Positions 33,521 to 40,191 of a DNA stretch of 40,191 nucleotides are shown in pieces. Position numbers and translations under genes: made by a program. How positions within the stretch are numbered: position 1 is the stretch's first letter; the number at the start of each line of letters is the position of its first letter. The notes under the pieces were generated by a model, which saw only the letters and a program-made list of their open reading frames with translations, searched no databases and was not told the origin of the DNA. The stretch comes from a bacterium (GTDB taxonomy: Bacteria > Actinomycetota > Acidimicrobiia > Spongiisociales > JAENVV01). Location: positions 1 through 40,191 of the forward strand of contig JAHEDI010000030.1 of assembly GCA_024641305.1 (NCBI GenBank), read 5' to 3'.

Positions 33521-35113
33521 ATGAAATTCTCGAAAATTCTCGCGATCTTGGTACTGCTAATAATGGCGCTTGGCGCTTGCGGCGGAGACGAAGCCACCCC
33601 GGTCACTACAGCGGCATCTGGCTCGACGGCTACTACCGCCGCATCCGGCTCGGAGTTTGATCTCGGTGGTCGTGAAGTGACCGTCGGGGTCGAGAACGCC
33701 TATCTGCCGTTCAATTATGTTCTGCCTGGTGAGACCGAAGGCAAGGGCTGGGACTACGACGCCTGGCGGGCCATCTGCGGTGTCATCAATTGCGTCCCGA
33801 CCTTTGTCGAGGCCGGTTGGCCACAGGTGATCGATCAGGTCGCCGCCGGCGAACTCGATACGGCCGCCGACGGGATCTCTATCACCGACGAGCGTAAGAA
33901 GGTCGTCGATTATTCGGACCCCTACATGGTTGTCGAACAGAAGTTCATCGTTGGACTTGACGACACCCGTTTTGCCGATGCGGATGCGCTGATAGCCAGC
34001 GACGCCGTCATAGCCACTCAGGTCGGGACAACCAACTATGAGTTGGCGATCAGCCTGGTCGATCCTGGCCGGGTGCAGGCGTTTGATCAGTTCGGTCTGG
34101 CGATTCAGGCGCTGATCAGCGGTGACGTGGATGCGGTCATCATCGACGATGCGGCCGGCCTCGGCTACATCGGCGAGAATGCCGACAAGATCAGGACGCT
34201 GGACGGTGCCTTGCAATCCGATCCGCTCGGATTCATCTTCCCACTTGGGTCCGATCTGGCGGCGCCGGTCAACTATGCCCTCACGGTCCTCAGGGAAAAC
34301 GGTACGCTCGAGACGATTGGCCGTGAGTACTTCTCAGACAGCTTCACGGTCACCTATGACGATCTGTTCCCACCCGAGGAGGGTGCCGCCCTTCCCGATC
34401 TCGGCGGAGTCGAGGTCACGGTTGGGGTCGAGAATGCCTATCTGCCGTTCAACTACATTCCGGCCGGAGAGACCACGGGCCAGGGCTGGGACTACGACGC
34501 CTGGAACGCAATCTGTGATCTCCTGAACTGCCAGCCGACGTTTGTGGAAGCTGCCTGGCCGGCCGTCATCGATCAGGTCGCCCAGAGTGAGCTTGACACG
34601 GCCGCCGATGGGATCTCGATCACTGACGACCGGAAGAAGGTCGTTGATTTCTCCGATCCGTACATGGTCGTTCAGCAAAGATTCATCGTGAAGCTTGATG
34701 ACACCCGATTCGTCGATGCCGATGCGCTGATCGCCAGCGACGCCATCATCGGAACCCAGGTTGGAACAACCAACTACGAGTTGGCTATCAGTCTGGTCGA
34801 TGCGGGTCGGGTGCAGGCTTATGATCAGTTCGGTCTGGCCATTCAGGCGCTGATCAGCGGTGACGTGGATGCGGTGATCATCGACGATGCGGCCGGTCTC
34901 GGCTACGTCGGCGAGAACTCCGACCTGATCGGGACGCTGGATGGGGCGCTGCAATCCGATCCACTTGGGTTCATCTTCCCGTTGGGGTCTGATCTGGTGG
35001 ATCCGGTCAATCAGGCATTGGCGGCTTTGAAGGACGATGGCACGCTCGAAGAGCTTGGCCGTAAATACTTCACCGACGCTTTTACGATCACGTACGACGA
35101 TATCGAGGGCTAA
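33521..35113 (+). CDS. Lipoprotein with two tandem amino-acid-binding (SBP_bac_3) domains
   Basis: This 530-aa solute-binding protein begins with a lipoprotein signal (hydrophobic residues 6-17, lipobox LGAC, Cys20) and a Ser/Thr/Ala-rich linker (28-46). Two complete type-3 periplasmic-binding domains then follow head to tail, residues 48-282 and 294-528, joined by an 11-residue linker (FPPEEGAALPD). Aligned by eye without gaps, 191 of 235 positions are identical (about 81%). Both keep the same candidate ligand region GVENAYLPFNY. The strong GGAGG lies 5 bases before the ATG. Downstream, past a hairpin, is an amino-acid permease. The pair should take up a polar amino acid. GlnPQ of Lactococcus also has tandem binding domains, but fused to the permease, while here they are on a lipoprotein. 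Confidence 0.92.
   Translation: MKFSKILAILVLLIMALGACGGDEATPVTTAASGSTATTAASGSEFDLGGREVTVGVENAYLPFNYVLPGETEGKGWDYDAWRAICGVINCVPTFVEAGWPQVIDQVAAGELDTAADGISITDERKKVVDYSDPYMVVEQKFIVGLDDTRFADADALIASDAVIATQVGTTNYELAISLVDPGRVQAFDQFGLAIQALISGDVDAVIIDDAAGLGYIGENADKIRTLDGALQSDPLGFIFPLGSDLAAPVNYALTVLRENGTLETIGREYFSDSFTVTYDDLFPPEEGAALPDLGGVEVTVGVENAYLPFNYIPAGETTGQGWDYDAWNAICDLLNCQPTFVEAAWPAVIDQVAQSELDTAADGISITDDRKKVVDFSDPYMVVQQRFIVKLDDTRFVDADALIASDAIIGTQVGTTNYELAISLVDAGRVQAYDQFGLAIQALISGDVDAVIIDDAAGLGYVGENSDLIGTLDGALQSDPLGFIFPLGSDLVDPVNQALAALKDDGTLEELGRKYFTDAFTITYDDIEG
33662..34366 (+). repeat. Tandem coding repeat, copy 1 (binding domain 1)
   Basis: This 705-bp unit encodes residues 48-282 of the lipoprotein. 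It is directly repeated at 34400-35104 with no length difference. DNA similarity is high in blocks such as those around 34120-34150 and 34855-34890. Confidence 0.9.
34400..35104 (+). repeat. Tandem coding repeat, copy 2 (binding domain 2)
   Basis: This is the second 705-bp unit, encoding residues 294-528. It has 44 amino-acid differences from copy 1, densest in the last 36 residues (about 15) and sparse in the middle. This fits a duplication followed by selection or gene conversion of the core. Confidence 0.9.
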
Positions 35114-35140
35114 GCGGGTCATCGACACGCTCAGTTGGAT

Positions 35141-35174
35141 AAGATGCGCCGGGGGCTACCCCCCGGCGCATCTT
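35141..35174 (+). terminator. Perfect 15-bp intercistronic hairpin between binding protein and permease
   Basis: AAGATGCGCCGGGGG (35141-35155) and CCCCCGGCGCATCTT (35160-35174) pair perfectly around a CTAC loop. It lies 28 bp after the lipoprotein stop and 18 bp before the permease start. The stem ends in UCUU but no U-tract follows, so partial termination or mRNA protection is more likely than complete stop. This would give more binding protein than permease. Confidence 0.7.
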
Positions 35175-35191
35175 CCGTTAAAGGAGCAATT

Positions 35192-36100
35192 TTGGGCAAC
35201 ATTCCAGGTAGCGATCCTCCCGCTCCCGGGCCGAAGGCCCTGATTGAGATCGACTCGCACGACTTTCCGTTCTGGCTGGTGGGGATGGTCGCGATAATCG
35301 CGGCCATGGGCGCTGCGGTGGTCATCAATCCCAACTACAACCAGGCCTTCCGAAACGTCTTTCCGTGGCCACTCGTCGAAGATACCGTCGCTGACGGTGT
35401 AGTGGTGGGCAAGGCCTTTGTCTGGGGCCGGGGCATTTTCGTCACGCTGACCCTCACGGTGGGATCGTTTGTGATTGCCACCATCCTTGGACTGTTCATC
35501 GGATTGGGTCGTATTGCCGGATTGTCAGACGCCGATCAGGGCAATCGTTCGATCATCAAGACCGCGATTCGCAACATTTCCCAGTTGTACATCGAGTTCA
35601 TCCGCGGCATCCCCATGATCGTGTTCATCTTCGTCATCGCCCAGGTGCTGGCCCCCGACTTTGCCGACCTCATCCACATGGAAAGCCGGGCGATCAGTCC
35701 GGTCATCCGCCTGATTGCCGCCCTGTCGCTGTTCTATGCGGCCTTTATCGCCGAGGTCTTTCGAGCTGGTATTCAGTCCGTCCCGAGGGGCCAGGTTGAA
35801 GCTGGTCGGGCGGTCGGACTTTCCGAAGGGGCGATCATGCGCAAGGTGGTCCTGCCCCAGGCGGTACGCAACATGCTCCCGGCGCTGGGCAACGACCTCA
35901 TCTCGCTCATGAAGGACACGTCGTTGGCGTCGGTTTTGGCCGTCCGCGAAATCACCCAGATGGCCCGCCTCTACACCGGCTCGACGTTCCGCTTCCGGGA
36001 AGGGTTCTTCGTGCTGGTCGTCATATACGTGACCTTGACGCTGTCACTCAGCCTGTTGCTCCGCTGGTACGAGAAGCGCATCGCCATCCCCGGCCGTTGA
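35192..36100 (+). CDS. Amino-acid ABC transporter permease (HisM/GltK family)
   Basis: This 302-aa protein has a cytoplasmic N-terminus of about 25 residues, a first span near 30-50, then the HisMQ-type core. The EAA loop reads EAGRAVGLSEGAIMRKVVLP, and QLYIEFIRGIPMIVFIF and DTSLASVLAVREIT are typical. The start is TTG at 35192, set by AAGGAG six bases upstream and by position after the hairpin; the frame is open to 35135 but that part runs through the hairpin. Only one permease is seen, so it would act as a homodimer or pair with one elsewhere. No ATPase gene adjoins it; the next gene is convergent. Confidence 0.92.
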   Translation: MGNIPGSDPPAPGPKALIEIDSHDFPFWLVGMVAIIAAMGAAVVINPNYNQAFRNVFPWPLVEDTVADGVVVGKAFVWGRGIFVTLTLTVGSFVIATILGLFIGLGRIAGLSDADQGNRSIIKTAIRNISQLYIEFIRGIPMIVFIFVIAQVLAPDFADLIHMESRAISPVIRLIAALSLFYAAFIAEVFRAGIQSVPRGQVEAGRAVGLSEGAIMRKVVLPQAVRNMLPALGNDLISLMKDTSLASVLAVREITQMARLYTGSTFRFREGFFVLVVIYVTLTLSLSLLLRWYEKRIAIPGR

Positions 36101-36532
36101 TTAAGGGTCGGGTTGGTTCCACGTGACCGGGACGACTTCTTTGAGGGCGTCGATCATCTTCCGTTCGTAGCGATTGGGTCGTTTCCCAAGGCCGAGCATG
36201 GGCATGCGGCGCTCGGCTCCGTCCCTCATGATCAGCATGACGGGATTGACCCAGGAGCCCTCGGTGACCTCGATTCGTTCAATCGTTTGGTACTCGTACG
36301 TCTGCTTCATGTACCAGTCGCTGAAAACCACTAGCTCGTTTGGTCGCAGAATCACGCCGGGACGCCGGAGAAAGATGATGACCGAAATGACGAACGCCAC
36401 CGAGGGCGGTCCTACCGCGTCCCAGGCACCGGCCGCCACTTCGCTAGTGGCCGACACGGCGAACAGGGCCGCGAAGAACAGGGCCGCTATGGCGTGATCC
36501 CATCGTCGGAACTGCAGTGGTCGCTGACCCAT
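36101..36532 (-). CDS. Small membrane protein with PH-like cytoplasmic domain
   Basis: This 143-aa protein has two predicted membrane spans (about 14-32 and 42-55) followed by an 80-residue soluble part. The region RPGVILRPNELVVFSDWYMK and the following TIERIEVTEGSW and MLIMRDGAERRMPML strands resemble bacterial PH-like (bPH/DUF2244-type) domains seen after membrane hairpins. No function is known. Its stop abuts the permease stop directly, and its start is about 30 bp from the protease gene. Confidence 0.65.
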   Translation of the reverse strand: MGQRPLQFRRWDHAIAALFFAALFAVSATSEVAAGAWDAVGPPSVAFVISVIIFLRRPGVILRPNELVVFSDWYMKQTYEYQTIERIEVTEGSWVNPVMLIMRDGAERRMPMLGLGKRPNRYERKMIDALKEVVPVTWNQPDP

Positions 36533-36562
36533 TCCCCTATATTGCCACGCCGTGCCGACAGG

Positions 36563-37636
36563 CTACGGAAGAATCGCTCCCAAGGCGTCTTCGTAAACGG
36601 CCCTGGTGTTGGCATTGAACTTGGGGCCATACATTGACTTGTCGCCGGAGTAGCCGTACGAGTTGAGCGAGGTGAGGGTCCCCCCAGCGCCTCCGTCGAA
36701 GCCTCGCAGCCAGGGTCCGCCGGAAGATCCGCCGGTCATATCACAGGCGATCCGATAGGTGCCGTTGCCCATTTGGGCATCGAAACCGATCGGCCCCTCG
36801 CAGTAGACGAGATCGTTGCCCTTGTATTTCTGGGCGGCCGGATACCCGAATGCATCGGCGACGACTCCGGCGTTGTTGGTGTCATAGGCGATGCTATGGG
36901 TACCAAGCGACTCGACGAAGCCCCCGGACTTGCCGCCACCCAACAGCACCGCGAACCCGAAGTCGTAAAGGACGGCTATGTCGTTGAACTGATTCTGTGA
37001 TGTGAAACCGGTATGGGCTTTGAGCGAGGCAGCAGTCCAGCATCCATATACCGTCGAAGCACAGAATGATCCGCTGGTGGTCAGGCGGGCCGGGGCCGCA
37101 TCGTAGTTGGGGATGTACATCCAGTTCGTCGCGTAGCTACCGCTGGCTTGGTCGAAGACGCAGTGGCCGGCGGTCAGGACGATCGATCGATCTGAAGCGG
37201 TGTCGTTGACCACCGACGCCGAACACACGTAGTACGAGCCACCCATGGCGAACAGGACCTTGCCAGTGCTGTTGGCAATGTACGGGTCGCCATTCCAGGA
37301 GGCTCCGGTGGTACCTCCGCTGCCGGCGGGGATGGTTGTCGTGGTGGAGGTGCCGATGGTGGTGGAGGTGGTGCTCGTGCTCGTGGTTGTCGTTGGGCGC
37401 CCACCGGAGCCCGGACCCCTGGTCGGTCTGGCGGCCAACTCGTACTGGTTGGGTCCGGTCTTCACGAAGTCTCGAGGGATGGCCTGAGCGACCCGTTCGT
37501 TGGTCCAGAAGTCGATGATCCGCTGATGCTCGGAAGCTGCGCTGCCCGGGTTGGCGGGTTTGGTGGCCGATCCGGCCAGGACCCCTGACAGGATGACCAG
37601 GAACGCCAGGAAAACCCGAAGTCGTCGTTCTCGCAT
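36563..37636 (-). CDS. Secreted trypsin-like serine protease with Ser/Thr linker
   Basis: This 357-aa protein has a signal peptide (MRERRLRVFLAFLVILSGVL, cleavage near AGSA), an N-terminal region to about residue 80, a Thr/Ser-rich linker (82-101) and a chymotrypsin-fold protease domain. The triad is visible: His158 in LTAGHC, Asp219 in FNDIAVL and Ser305 in GGSSGGPW. It should be secreted or surface-exposed. Several Cys pairs could form disulfides. An AGGAG lies nine bases before the ATG. The linker DNA is rich in GTGGTG-type triplets on the plus strand, which explains several spurious frames there. Confidence 0.9.
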   Translation of the reverse strand: MRERRLRVFLAFLVILSGVLAGSATKPANPGSAASEHQRIIDFWTNERVAQAIPRDFVKTGPNQYELAARPTRGPGSGGRPTTTTSTSTTSTTIGTSTTTTIPAGSGGTTGASWNGDPYIANSTGKVLFAMGGSYYVCSASVVNDTASDRSIVLTAGHCVFDQASGSYATNWMYIPNYDAAPARLTTSGSFCASTVYGCWTAASLKAHTGFTSQNQFNDIAVLYDFGFAVLLGGGKSGGFVESLGTHSIAYDTNNAGVVADAFGYPAAQKYKGNDLVYCEGPIGFDAQMGNGTYRIACDMTGGSSGGPWLRGFDGGAGGTLTSLNSYGYSGDKSMYGPKFNANTRAVYEDALGAILP

Positions 37637-37770
37637 GTCCTGTGTCTCCTCGTGCTCATCGCGATGTCCATCGCCGGCGCCAAAACGGCGTCGGTGGGGT
37701 CAAATGTACTCCAACTAGAGCCCGGCGTCCACCATGGAAAGTAGTTTCGATAGCGCGGTTAGTGACACAC

Positions 37771-38538
37771 CTAGCAACCGGAGCCGTTGCCGGGAATGTC
37801 GGGAATCGATGGATCGATGACCTCAACATGCACGTGTGGCCAACTGGGTGCCGAAGTCCCTTCATCCACCTGGCTGCTGAATGGAAGGATCGTCGGACCG
37901 TCGGCGATTTTGGTGACCCCGGCTTCGACTCGATCGCCGCGGAACACCTGGACATGGTTGATGTGGAGGATCTTGACCTCCCAGCCCGGCCGGTCGTCGG
38001 GTTCGATGACGGCGAAGTCGTCTGAGTACTGGCAATACAGCACGTAGGTGCCCGAGCGGACGACTGTCCCGGTGACCGGGGCTCGAACCGGCCGGTCAGG
38101 ATCGACGACAATGTCGGCGGCGGTCCGGGATCCGGTACCGCGCTCGCGGGTCTCCATCGTGAAAGGGGCCGCTGCCGTATCGAGTGGTTGGAGCTGGCGG
38201 GCGCCTTCGTTGGTTGACTCATGAAAGCCGATGGCTTCGACCCGGTCTGATGGGTGGGTGAGGGTCAGAGGTCCGAACGTCGCAAACGGAACGAAGTCCT
38301 GTTCGGTTACCACCCGGGCCGGGTACTCGACCGGTTGGCCGGCTACTGGATCCCAGGCCACCTCGGCGGCGGGCACCGATGGCCAGTCGACCTGCACCGG
38401 GGCGATGACATCGGCGACTGCCGCGGCGACTGCAAGAGCTGGGGCGGTCGTGGTACTCGTGACAGCGGCCGTCGCTCCTGCCGAGGCGCACGCCGACAGG
38501 GCAATCATCCCCGCAAATGTGATAGCTGCCCGGCGCAT
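37771..38538 (-). CDS. Lipoprotein with M23/LytM-like domain, catalytic site partly degenerate
   Basis: This 255-aa protein starts at the ATG 38538 (MRRAAITFAGMIALSACASAG) with lipobox LSAC and Cys17. The C-terminal half resembles an M23 peptidase barrel: RAPVTGTVVRSGTYVLYC is the typical APxxGxV strand and SWPHVHVEV gives the H-x-H motif. The upstream HxxxD-type zinc motif is not clear; the candidate region reads GFHESTNEGARQLQP. It could therefore be a non-catalytic or altered LytM-like protein. Expected on the outer face of the membrane, acting on or sensing peptidoglycan. A longer start at 38568 is less likely. Confidence 0.72.
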   Translation of the reverse strand: MRRAAITFAGMIALSACASAGATAAVTSTTTAPALAVAAAVADVIAPVQVDWPSVPAAEVAWDPVAGQPVEYPARVVTEQDFVPFATFGPLTLTHPSDRVEAIGFHESTNEGARQLQPLDTAAAPFTMETRERGTGSRTAADIVVDPDRPVRAPVTGTVVRSGTYVLYCQYSDDFAVIEPDDRPGWEVKILHINHVQVFRGDRVEAGVTKIADGPTILPFSSQVDEGTSAPSWPHVHVEVIDPSIPDIPGNGSGC

Positions 38539-38592
38539 GGGGTAAACGGTACTCCGCCGGGCGGGCAAACTCCGCTTTCCAGACCTTGCCCC

Positions 38593-39897
38593 CTAGCCGC
38601 GGTATCGCCGGAGCAGGTCGAGCATGGCCTCGCAGCCGTGATGTAATGCCTCGACGGGGATGCGTTCGTCAGCGGCATGGACGGTGCCTTGAAAAACGAA
38701 GTCGTCGGGAAGCCGCATCGGAAGAAAACCGTAATGTTGGATTCCGAGTTGGTTGAACCAGCGGCCGTCCGTCACGGCCGGGAGCAAGAAAGGAACCGGC
38801 ACGCCTTCGGAGTCGCGCTCTGTGACGATGGCCGCCAGTAGGTCGAATAGGCCGAGGTCGGGTTCAGCCAGGGCCGATAGCGACTCGGTGGTGTATCGCA
38901 CCTCGACGTGTTTGCCGACCAGGTGTTGTAGTTCGGCGGCGAACTGCTCGGCGGTGAAACCGGGGAGCATCCGTCCGTCGAGTTGGAGCGTGACTTCGGA
39001 TGGAATCACGTTGTCCTTTTCGCCGCCGGCGACGATGGTGGGGCTGACGGTATTTCGTAACACTGGTTCGAGGACTCCGAGCTGTGACCGAAGGGCGGCC
39101 AGGGTGGCGCCGGCGGTTCGCTCGTTGAGTAGCGATTTCAGTGCTCGTTGAGAAGCCCCGGTCGTGTGGGCAACCATGGTCTCGAGCATCACTCGATTGG
39201 CCTCGACAATGTGTACGGGAAGACGCTTTTTGTCGATCCGGCTGAGGGTGCGACCGAGCAGGGCCATGGCGCCGCCTTGAACGGGCACGGAGCCGTGCCC
39301 ACCCTGCCCACGCATCGTCAGGGTGAATTTCACGCTGACCCGTTCGGCGATCTGGATCGGGTAGAAGCGCACGCCTGCCACGGTGAGTGGGAACGCTCCG
39401 AACTCGCCGACGGCATACTTCACACCGGCAAATAGGTCGGCCCGTTCTTCGACAAGGAACTTGGCTCCGACAGTCCCTCCATCTTCTTCATCTGAAAGGA
39501 TCGCCAGGATGATGTCGCCGGCAGGCGGGTCGCCCGATCCCGCCAGGTTGACCATGGCGTCGATCATCATGACCGCTCCGCCCTTCATGTCGAGGGCGCC
39601 TCGCCCCCAGATGTAACCGTCGATGATTTCGCCGCCAAACGGGTCGTGACTCCAGGGCTGATGGTTGGTCGGCACCACGTCGATGTGGGCGTGCAGCAGC
39701 AGTGGTGGTGCTTGGCCGCGTCCGGGAATCCGGGCGATAAGGTTGGGTCGGGTGGCATCGTGGGCGACGATTCTGGTTTCGATGCCGGCCGCCTCCAGGA
39801 CCTGTTCGATGTGCCGTACTGCGTCGTGTTCGTTACCTGGAGGGTTGGTCGTGTCGTAACGAATGAGCTCCTGGAGCAGGGTTACTGGATCGGTCAT
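38593..39897 (-). CDS. M20-family metallopeptidase (ArgE/DapE-like)
   Basis: This 434-aa di-zinc hydrolase has LLLHAHIDVVP (His71, Asp73), GRGALDMKGG (Asp103) and LSDEEDGG (Glu137 catalytic base, Glu138 metal), and a dimerisation domain with RGQGGHGSVP in the middle. Such enzymes cut N-acyl amino acids, small peptides or succinyl-diaminopimelate; DapE-type use would need a narrower match than I can judge. The start codon overlaps the stop of the upstream MFS gene (ATGA), suggesting uptake and cleavage of the same compound. Confidence 0.92.
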   Translation of the reverse strand: MTDPVTLLQELIRYDTTNPPGNEHDAVRHIEQVLEAAGIETRIVAHDATRPNLIARIPGRGQAPPLLLHAHIDVVPTNHQPWSHDPFGGEIIDGYIWGRGALDMKGGAVMMIDAMVNLAGSGDPPAGDIILAILSDEEDGGTVGAKFLVEERADLFAGVKYAVGEFGAFPLTVAGVRFYPIQIAERVSVKFTLTMRGQGGHGSVPVQGGAMALLGRTLSRIDKKRLPVHIVEANRVMLETMVAHTTGASQRALKSLLNERTAGATLAALRSQLGVLEPVLRNTVSPTIVAGGEKDNVIPSEVTLQLDGRMLPGFTAEQFAAELQHLVGKHVEVRYTTESLSALAEPDLGLFDLLAAIVTERDSEGVPVPFLLPAVTDGRWFNQLGIQHYGFLPMRLPDDFVFQGTVHAADERIPVEALHHGCEAMLDLLRRYRG

Positions 39898-40190
39898 GCG
39901 GGAACCTCGACCTCGTCGCTGAGTTGGGCGAACATGCGCAATACCTTGACGATGACAGGTATCAAGACCACATTGGCGATGGCCAGGAACCTCAAGACGC
40001 CAACGATCCCGTACGCATCGGTGAAGCCAACAGCCGTTTCACCAAGGCCGAGACCGATGTTCGACATGACCCCAAGAATGGCGAACATCGACCCGGCGAT
40101 CCGCAGATCGGTGATGTCCATGGCGAACGTGGCATACGTCGTCCATTGAAGCCCGACTGCGATACCCCAAACCGCGGCAAAACCAACGAT
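39894..40190 (-). CDS. MFS transporter, C-terminal part (cut by window edge)
   Basis: The last 98 residues are visible; the frame is open to the right edge. They contain three hydrophobic spans: IVGFAAVWGIAVGLQWTTYA, AGSMFAILGVMSNIGLGLGE, and GVLRFLAIANVVLIPVIVKV. This is the usual end of a 12-span MFS protein. Its stop overlaps the start of the M20 peptidase gene by 4 bp, so the two form an operon. The substrate is unknown. Confidence 0.7.
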   Translation of the reverse strand: MVGFAAVWGIAVGLQWTTYATFAMDITDLRIAGSMFAILGVMSNIGLGLGETAVGFTDAYGIVGVLRFLAIANVVLIPVIVKVLRMFAQLSDEVEVPA

Positions 40191-40191
40191 G

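Noticed and set aside
33557-35128. Two minus-strand frames of 219 and 264 codons opposite the binding-protein gene
   Set aside because: They resemble each other only because the sense gene is duplicated; they are mirror frames without domain features.
37240-37420. Repetitive GTGGTG-rich DNA as a microsatellite or regulatory repeat
   Set aside because: It encodes the Thr/Ser linker of the secreted protease, which explains the triplet bias.
1-40191. CRISPR array, tRNA or rRNA genes, insertion sequence, prophage
   Set aside because: No regular spaced repeats, cloverleaf-like sequences, rRNA blocks, transposase or phage proteins were recognised by reading both strands.

Overview
The window is chromosomal DNA from a G+C-rich, Gram-positive-type bacterium, most likely an actinobacterium and possibly a member of Acidimicrobiia. 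The lineage is inferred. The clues are a DUF222/HNH-type protein tail at the left edge, a LexA box of the actinobacterial/Bacillus type (CGAAC-N4-GTTCG), a PPOX-class protein resembling mycobacterial Rv0121, a luciferase-like oxidoreductase, an IclR regulator, a PadR-HAAS pair and frequent GTG/TTG starts. Genes are densely packed, with many 1-8 bp overlaps. I saw no rRNA, tRNA, CRISPR array, insertion sequence or phage module.

Left part (1-7063): a five-gene minus-strand operon for one-carbon metabolism. The order of transcription is formate-tetrahydrofolate ligase (fhs), a small VOC-fold protein, the molybdenum catalytic subunit of formate dehydrogenase, a NuoE-NuoF fusion, and an iron-sulfur subunit. 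The catalytic subunit is a selenoprotein. An in-frame TGA lies exactly at the active-site position (residue 77), and a bacterial SECIS hairpin with the apical loop GGUCU follows it at the same spacing as in E. coli fdhF. The usual large FdsA-type polypeptide is split in two, and the N-terminal iron-sulfur half is encoded last in the operon. Together these genes would interconvert CO2, NAD(H), formate and 10-formyl-THF.

Middle part (7244-20370): two MFS transporters flank an IclR regulator. Next come a three-gene ABC-2 exporter operon, a DnaB-like RecA-fold protein that has lost its Walker A lysine and lies behind a perfect SOS box, a luciferase-like monooxygenase, a heterodimeric ABC exporter with one degenerate ATP site, and a 4-coumarate-CoA-ligase-like acyl-CoA synthetase. 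A roughly 415-bp stretch (20371-20785) has no supported gene.

Right-middle (20786-33384): mostly single metabolic genes. They include a short MetE-like methyltransferase, a stand-alone E2 acyltransferase domain, a PYROXD2/CrtI-like oxidoreductase with a TfoX-like partner, a CDGSH iron-sulfur protein coupled to a ferritin-like protein, a PPOX protein, DinB and SDR proteins, a cupin, a PadR-HAAS pair with a perfect operator palindrome, a PuuD-like amidotransferase, a small anchored protein coupled to a DUF885 peptidase, and a methyltransferase.

Right end (33521-40190): a lipoprotein carrying two about 81%-identical amino-acid-binding domains in tandem, a perfect 15-bp intercistronic hairpin and an amino-acid ABC permease with no ATPase beside it. 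After these come a small membrane protein, a secreted trypsin-like protease, an M23-like lipoprotein, an M20 peptidase and the C-terminus of an MFS transporter cut by the window edge.

The strongest candidates for something new are the split, order-permuted selenocysteine formate dehydrogenase operon and the SOS-boxed, apparently ATPase-dead DnaB paralogue.
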